Made by a program: the position numbers and the translations under genes. Shown here piece by piece: positions 58,426-64,000 of a DNA stretch of 64,000 nucleotides; the stretch's first letter is position 1; each line of letters starts with the position of its first letter. The DNA is taken from assembly GCF_036227265.1 (NCBI RefSeq), contig NZ_CP109446.1, positions 7,519,001 through 7,583,000 on the forward strand, in the 5' to 3' direction. The DNA comes from Streptomyces sp. NBC_01476 (GTDB lineage Bacteria; Actinomycetota; Actinomycetes; Streptomycetales; Streptomycetaceae). A model generated the notes under the pieces. It did not search any database and was not told the DNA's origin. It saw only the letters and a program-made list of their open reading frames with translations.

Positions 58426-59486
58426 GTGGCATCCCCAAGGACACCCCTCCAACGACGTATCCGGCTGCGCCACGGCAAGAGCCGCGCGATCGGCCGCGGC
58501 ATCGGCGCGGCATCGGCTCTCCTGGGCCTGCTGGCGGCCTCGGCTCCCGGGGCGGTCGCGAGCAGCGGAACAGCGGGCCTGGGACCGGCGGTCAGCGGGG
58601 CCCGCGCCGCCGACGGAGCGTACATCGCGGGAGTCGCCCAACTGGGCCCCCGCATCGTCGATCTCGGTATCCGCTCCCCGGCCATGGGGGCGACGATGCC
58701 GGTGCGGGTGATCACTCCTGCGGGCTGGTCCCCGCACTCGGGACGCACCTACCCGACGGTGTACCTGCTCCAGGGGGCCAGCGACAACTACACCTCCTGG
58801 ACGCGGGAGACCGACATCGAGCAACTCGCCGCGACCACGGACGCCCTCGTCGTCACGCCGGACGGCGGACGCGCCGGTTTCTACACCAACTGGTGGAACG
58901 ACGGCCGTGCCGGCGGTCCGCAGTGGGAGACCTTCCACACCGAGGAACTGCCGCAGCTCATGAGTGACGCGTTCGGGGCCGGTGACCGGCGCGCCGTGAT
59001 CGGCCTGTCCGAGGGGGGACTCGGCGCCCTGGACTACGCCGCCCGGCATCCCGGGGAGTACGTCTTCGCCGGCTCCTTCAGCGGCGTCGTCGACCTCGAC
59101 GACCCGGGCCTGCGGGCCGGGATCACTCTCACCTGTCTGCGCGAAGGAGTGAACCCGCTCCTGCTGTGGGGCGACCCGAAGAAGAACCGGGACAACTGGG
59201 AGGCACACAACCCGGCCCAGCTGCTGAACCGGTTCCGCGGCGTCCAGGTCTATCTCTCCGCCGCGACCGGAATGCCGGGGCCGCTGGATGTGGACTCCCC
59301 GCCGGAGGCAGGGCTGCTGGAGGCACCGACCTACGTGCCCACCCAGAAGTTCGCCCAGGCGCTGCGCGCGGCGGGGGTGGACGTGACCGTCGACCTCCAC
59401 CTGTCGGGGACGCACACCTGGCCCAACTGGCAGCGGGAGCTGCACCTTGCCTGGCCCTCGGTGCTCAGCGCGCTGCGAGGGCGCTC

Positions 59487-59490
<4 letters not shown>
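58426..59490 (+). CDS. Antigen 85-like secreted acyltransferase/esterase
   Basis: 354 residues from the GTG at 58426, with AAGGAAG upstream. A long basic N-region and a hydrophobic core form a signal peptide ending near AVASS (about 46). The alpha/beta-hydrolase fold tracks antigen 85 (mycolyltransferase): SPAMGATMPVRV, DNYTSW, GFYTNWWNDG, WETFHTEELPQ, nucleophile Ser195 in GLSEGG, AARHPGEYVFAGSFSG and catalytic His330 in SGTHTWPNWQRELHLAW. In mycobacteria these enzymes pass mycolic acid between trehalose and cell wall sugars. Generic actinobacterial esterases also share the fold, but the gene is wedged between a Pks13-like PKS and a carboxylase, with its stop overlapping the next start (ATGA). 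A lipid-transfer role outside the membrane is inferred. Confidence 0.88.
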
Positions 59491-61055
<1,565 letters not shown>

Positions 61056-61088
61056 CAGGAACGCCGGGCGCGGAACGCCCGGCGATGG

Positions 61089-61112
61089 GGGCGGCCGGCG
61101 CACCGGCCGCCC
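61089..61112. terminator. Bidirectional hairpin terminator at the end of the lipid cluster
   Basis: A perfect 10-bp stem (GGGCGGCCGG/CCGGCCGCCC) with a 4-nt loop between the carboxylase gene and the convergent NsdA-like gene. Confidence 0.65.
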
Positions 61113-61157
61113 GTGCCGCGGACCCCCGTGCCGCGGCCGTCCGGGGCCTGTTGGTGC

Positions 61158-62594
61158 TCAGGCCGGCTGGTCCTCGGAGCGGCAGATGACAGCGCGGCCG
61201 GCGTCGTCGTGCAGCCGCGCCTCGAAGTCGCGGACCGACGGCTCCCGCCCGAACGGCCGCAGCCGTGACCGGAAGTCGCTCAGATATCTGATCCCGAGTT
61301 TCGACCGCAGACGGGCCAGCAGATGCAGTGCCTGCCCCGCCGTGTCGCACGCCTCGTCGACATCCCGGATCTCGATCTGGGCGGTGGCCAGCACCATCAA
61401 GTCGATCGCCCGCCGGCGGACCCGGTGCTCGGGGTGCCCGGCGAGCGCCTCCTGCGCATGGCGGAGTGCGGACTTCGGCTGGTGCAGGTCGAGGCAGCAG
61501 TGCGCCAGTTCGTCGGCGAGATACGCCCGGTCGAAGTGCGTGATCCAGTCGGGTTCTCCGTCGGGATCGGCCCGTTCAAGGGCGTCGGTCGCCTTGCCCA
61601 TGGCGACCGTGCACGCCCGTTCATCTCCGACCAGCGCGTATCCGCGTGCCTCCGCCGCGTACAGGCAAGCCTGGGTCCTGAGGCCGGCCTGGCCGCGGGT
61701 TCCTTCCCGTGCGGCGCGGGCGAGTTGGGTGACCTCCCGCGGATAACCGAGCGACGCCGCCAGATGGCTCATCCCCGCGGCCAGCACATAGCCGCCGAAA
61801 GCGCGGTCACCGGCCGCCTGAGCCAGGCGCAGCGCCTGGATGTAGTAGCGCTGGGCGAGGCCGGTCTTCCCGTCGTCCACTGCCATATAGCCGGTCAGCT
61901 CCGTCAACCGGGCGGCTGTGGTGCACAGTTGGGAACCGATCTCCCCCTCGTAAGAGCCTTCGAGCAGAACGGAGACGACGCTGTCCAGGTAGTGCACGGC
62001 GATCGGGCGGACATGGCCGCTGCCGAAGCGGTGGTCCAGTTCGGCGATGCGCTCGGTGGCCCGGCTCAGCAGATCGATGTCCGCGGGTTCCACCCGGCTC
62101 CCCCCGCTGTGCTCGGCGCCGGCATCAGGTTCGGTGATGAGCCAGTCGCGGCTGGGTTCCAGCAGGGTGCTGATCCCGAGCCGCGAACCCGAGTGCAGAT
62201 TGCGCCGGTTGGCATCGCTGCGCCACAGTTTCGTCACCTCGTCGATGGCGTCGGAGAGCGCCGGGGCGAAGGTGAGGCCGGTCCCCGACGTCTCCCGCTC
62301 CCGGTTGTTCGTCATACCGATCTCGTCGATGGACACAGCGCGCCGGAGTTTCTGGCTCAGTACCTCGGCGATGATCACCGGTGTCAGGCCCCGCGGCTGC
62401 TGGCCCCGAAGCCAGCGGCTCACCGACGTCTTGTCGTACCGCAGGTCGAGTCCGCGGTTGGTGCCTTCCATATTGACCCGCCGCGCCAACCCGACGTTCG
62501 AGCAGCCCGCCTCGTTGATGAGCATCTGCAGGCGCTCATTGGGTTGTCGCGTTACCAGTGACCGAGCAGCCAATTTCGGCTCCCTCGCAATCAT
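61158..62594 (-). CDS. NsdA-like XRE/TPR transcriptional regulator
   Basis: 478 residues from the ATG at 62594. There is no Shine-Dalgarno; CCTATTGT lies about ten bases upstream, so the message may be leaderless. The N-terminus (RQPNERLQMLINEAGCSNVG, then LARRVN; later DLRYDKTSVSRWLRGQQPRG) is the DNA-binding part of the streptomycete NsdA family. It is followed by a helical TPR-rich region (about 130-460, with ALRLAQAAGDRAFGGYVLAAG and HCCLDLHQPKSALRHAQEAL). NsdA is a negative regulator of sporulation and antibiotic production in Streptomyces coelicolor. This paralogue is convergent with the lipid cluster; control of that cluster is possible but not shown. Confidence 0.85.
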   Translation of the reverse strand: MIAREPKLAARSLVTRQPNERLQMLINEAGCSNVGLARRVNMEGTNRGLDLRYDKTSVSRWLRGQQPRGLTPVIIAEVLSQKLRRAVSIDEIGMTNNRERETSGTGLTFAPALSDAIDEVTKLWRSDANRRNLHSGSRLGISTLLEPSRDWLITEPDAGAEHSGGSRVEPADIDLLSRATERIAELDHRFGSGHVRPIAVHYLDSVVSVLLEGSYEGEIGSQLCTTAARLTELTGYMAVDDGKTGLAQRYYIQALRLAQAAGDRAFGGYVLAAGMSHLAASLGYPREVTQLARAAREGTRGQAGLRTQACLYAAEARGYALVGDERACTVAMGKATDALERADPDGEPDWITHFDRAYLADELAHCCLDLHQPKSALRHAQEALAGHPEHRVRRRAIDLMVLATAQIEIRDVDEACDTAGQALHLLARLRSKLGIRYLSDFRSRLRPFGREPSVRDFEARLHDDAGRAVICRSEDQPA

Positions 62595-63214
62595 GTGATG
62601 ACAATAGGAAATCGTTAGGGTGCGCTGTGGAGATGCGATCGAAGGCGTCCAGGATATGCGTCTGGCATATTTCAGAGAAAAGAAGATGGGTCGGCCTGGT
62701 CGTGCTCTTCTCTTCTGGTGGATCAGCCGGCGTGAGAAGGGGACCGGTCGGTGCACGGCGGCAAGGCTGTGCCCTTCGCGGTCGGCGGAACCATCGGGTC
62801 CGTTGCTTTCCGGCGTGTCAACGTCGGCGTGGACTCCCCCCAGGGCTAAGGTTGTTCGGTGGAATTCCCGGGTGTGCGGTGTGGGCTTCACCAATCCACA
62901 GGTGCCTGCGTCGTCAGAGGGCATCGCCTTGTACGCGGGAGCTGGACACACTCACGGCGCGGGGCGGACCCGGTTTGGCGCCTCCGTGGGCGGGCAACCT
63001 CACGGAGGGAATTCCTTTTCGTTGCAAGGGCTGTGCTGAAATGGAATGAACGCCGCCGAGCAGTTTAGGGACATTGCCCTGAGTATTCAAGCGGTGGCCA
63101 TGGGTTAGCAAAGCGAATTGCCGATCGATCGACTTCCCCGGTGTGCGAGGCCGGTGCGGTGCGGCGCGGCGCGGAACGACTCGGTGGCGCGGCGGGTCCG
63201 ACCGGCCTCCGGCC
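62595..63214. other. Intergenic region, no supported gene
   Basis: About 620 bases between the NsdA-like start and the end of the TetR gene. It is clearly less GC-rich than its surroundings at 62600-62720 and 63000-63120, with AT-rich patches suited to promoters. Reading frames here have atypical codon use and no ribosome sites. No strong hairpin was found before 63215. Confidence 0.45.
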
Positions 63215-63240
63215 CGGCGGGGGGGACAGGGCCCCCGCCG
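63215..63240 (-). terminator. Hairpin terminator after the TetR gene
   Basis: A perfect 9-bp stem (CGGCGGGGG/CCCCCGCCG) with an 8-nt loop, eight bases beyond the TetR stop. Confidence 0.6.
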
Positions 63241-63247
63241 CGCCGGC

Positions 63248-63877
63248 TCACTGGTCGAGGTGGCCGAGTCGGGCGGCGCGCAGCCAGATCAACTGGCAGG
63301 TGGCGCCGGCCCGTTCGAGTTCCTGGGCGGAGACGCTCGACGCCCGGTAGAAAGTGCGCTCGATCATCCAGCAGATGGCCTGTGCCATCGCCGGGGCCGA
63401 CTCCGGGCCGTCGTCGGAAGGGACGCCGGCCCGTTCCAGGATGTCGGCGATGGCACTGATGAAGATCTCCGCCGTCCCGGTCCACAGGGCATCGACCTCC
63501 GGGACGGACGAGGACAGGTCGATGGCCGCCCGCATGACGAGCCCGTGGTCGAGCCAGAGCGCTTCCGTCCGGCGCATCACCGTCTCGATGGCCTCGCGGG
63601 GAGTGGCCGGATCGGCGGCCGCGGCGCGTGACTTCTGCCGCAGGGCCTCCACCGTGCGTGCCACGAGCGCCGTCAGCACCTCGTGCTTGGAGCCGAAGTA
63701 GAAGTACAGCGCGCCGCGCGACAGACCGGCCGCCTCGGCGATGTCCGCCATGGTCATGGCCTCGAAGCCCAGCCGGCCCAGCAGCACTTCGGTGGTGTCC
63801 AGGATGGCCTGCTCCCGCAGGTCCCCCTTGCGCGGGGCCGTCGAGCGCCGCCTCGCCGGCCTGGCCGGTGTTCCCAT
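63248..63877 (-). CDS. TetR-family repressor
   Basis: 209 residues from the ATG at 63877 (GGGAG upstream); a GTG nine bases earlier is possible. The N-terminal HTH (about 20-65) reads AILDTTEVLLGRLGFEAMTM, then ADIAEAAGLSRGALYFYFGSK. The C-terminal ligand domain is all-helical (EAIETVMRRTEALWLDHG, AMAQAICWMIERTFY). It follows another gene on the same strand by about 45 bases, so it may repress its own operon. The ligand is unknown. Confidence 0.9.
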   Translation of the reverse strand: MGTPARPARRRSTAPRKGDLREQAILDTTEVLLGRLGFEAMTMADIAEAAGLSRGALYFYFGSKHEVLTALVARTVEALRQKSRAAAADPATPREAIETVMRRTEALWLDHGLVMRAAIDLSSSVPEVDALWTGTAEIFISAIADILERAGVPSDDGPESAPAMAQAICWMIERTFYRASSVSAQELERAGATCQLIWLRAARLGHLDQ

Positions 63878-63921
63878 TGCTCCCACCCTTTCTGCGCATC
63901 AGCGGCGGCGGCGCCGAACAG

Positions 63922-64000
63922 TCAGTTGGCGCCGATCTGGTGTCCGTCGGGGAAGTCGGTGGTGCGGGAGAGAGTTTCCCACTCCCGGATGTCGGCATCC
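63922..64000 (-). CDS. C-terminal end of an unidentified protein (partial)
   Basis: Only the last 25 residues are present (REWETLSRTTDFPDGHQIGAN at the end), then TGA at 63924-63922. The composition is that of a real coding end and the gene runs toward the TetR gene, probably in one operon with it. Too little is visible to name a family. Confidence 0.5.
   Translation of the reverse strand, partial: DADIREWETLSRTTDFPDGHQIGAN

Noticed and set aside
62558..63068. Plus-strand open frames in the region after the NsdA-like gene
   Set aside because: No ribosome sites, atypical codon use, frames overlapping each other and no recognisable protein features.

Overview
The window is high-GC actinobacterial DNA, most likely from Streptomyces or a close relative. 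Third codon positions are almost always G or C, GTG and TTG starts are common, and the gene families are typical of that group: an NsdA-like regulator, a SpoIIE/HATPase phosphatase, MmyB-type XRE regulators, cysteine leader peptides and Tat-exported phospholipase C. No rRNA, tRNA, CRISPR array, insertion sequence or phage module was seen.

Left part (1-12.5 kb): an organophosphonate/phospholipid scavenging region. It holds a phospholipase C (cut by the window edge), an EEP-fold protein with a damaged metal site, an SMR exporter, a HAD hydrolase, a PhnSTUV-type ABC importer, a GntR/UTRA regulator and a fusion of a gamma-butyrobetaine-hydroxylase-like oxygenase to a PhnZ/TmpB-like HD oxygenase. 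One near-identical 16-bp sequence stands in front of three of these transcription units and probably marks the regulon of the GntR protein. A GNAT-AAA+ fusion gene follows.

12.5-24 kb: an oligopeptide-type ABC transporter with a fused double ATPase, a GH65 disaccharide phosphorylase, an XRE/flavin-binding protein, DoxX and DUF1990 proteins. 23.5-27.7 kb: a sulfur-acquisition locus (LysR, cysteine leader peptide, SfnB, SsuD-like enzyme). 27.7-43.5 kb: a lipoprotein, an FdhF/YdeP molybdoenzyme facing cytochrome bd (cydAB), a predicted membrane pseudokinase, an XRE/SDR pair, a GNAT, a second SsuD-like enzyme behind its own leader peptide, and a PAS-GAF-SpoIIE-HATPase protein. 43.5-49.4 kb: a type III PKS, an F420-type oxidoreductase, an NmrA pseudogene, small membrane and secreted proteins, and a cluster of strong hairpins.

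Right part (49.7-61.1 kb): the standout. Four tightly coupled genes encode a fatty acyl-AMP ligase, a 2279-residue PKS ending in a Pks13-type thioesterase, an antigen-85-type secreted acyltransferase and an acyl-CoA carboxylase beta subunit. This is the same parts list as the mycobacterial fbp-fadD32-pks13-accD4 mycolate condensation locus, but the PKS also carries a ketoreductase and a dehydratase that looks inactive. That predicts an in-line route to an alpha-branched beta-hydroxy fatty acid, possibly transferred to a sugar. An NsdA-like regulator, a TetR regulator and the end of a further gene close the window.
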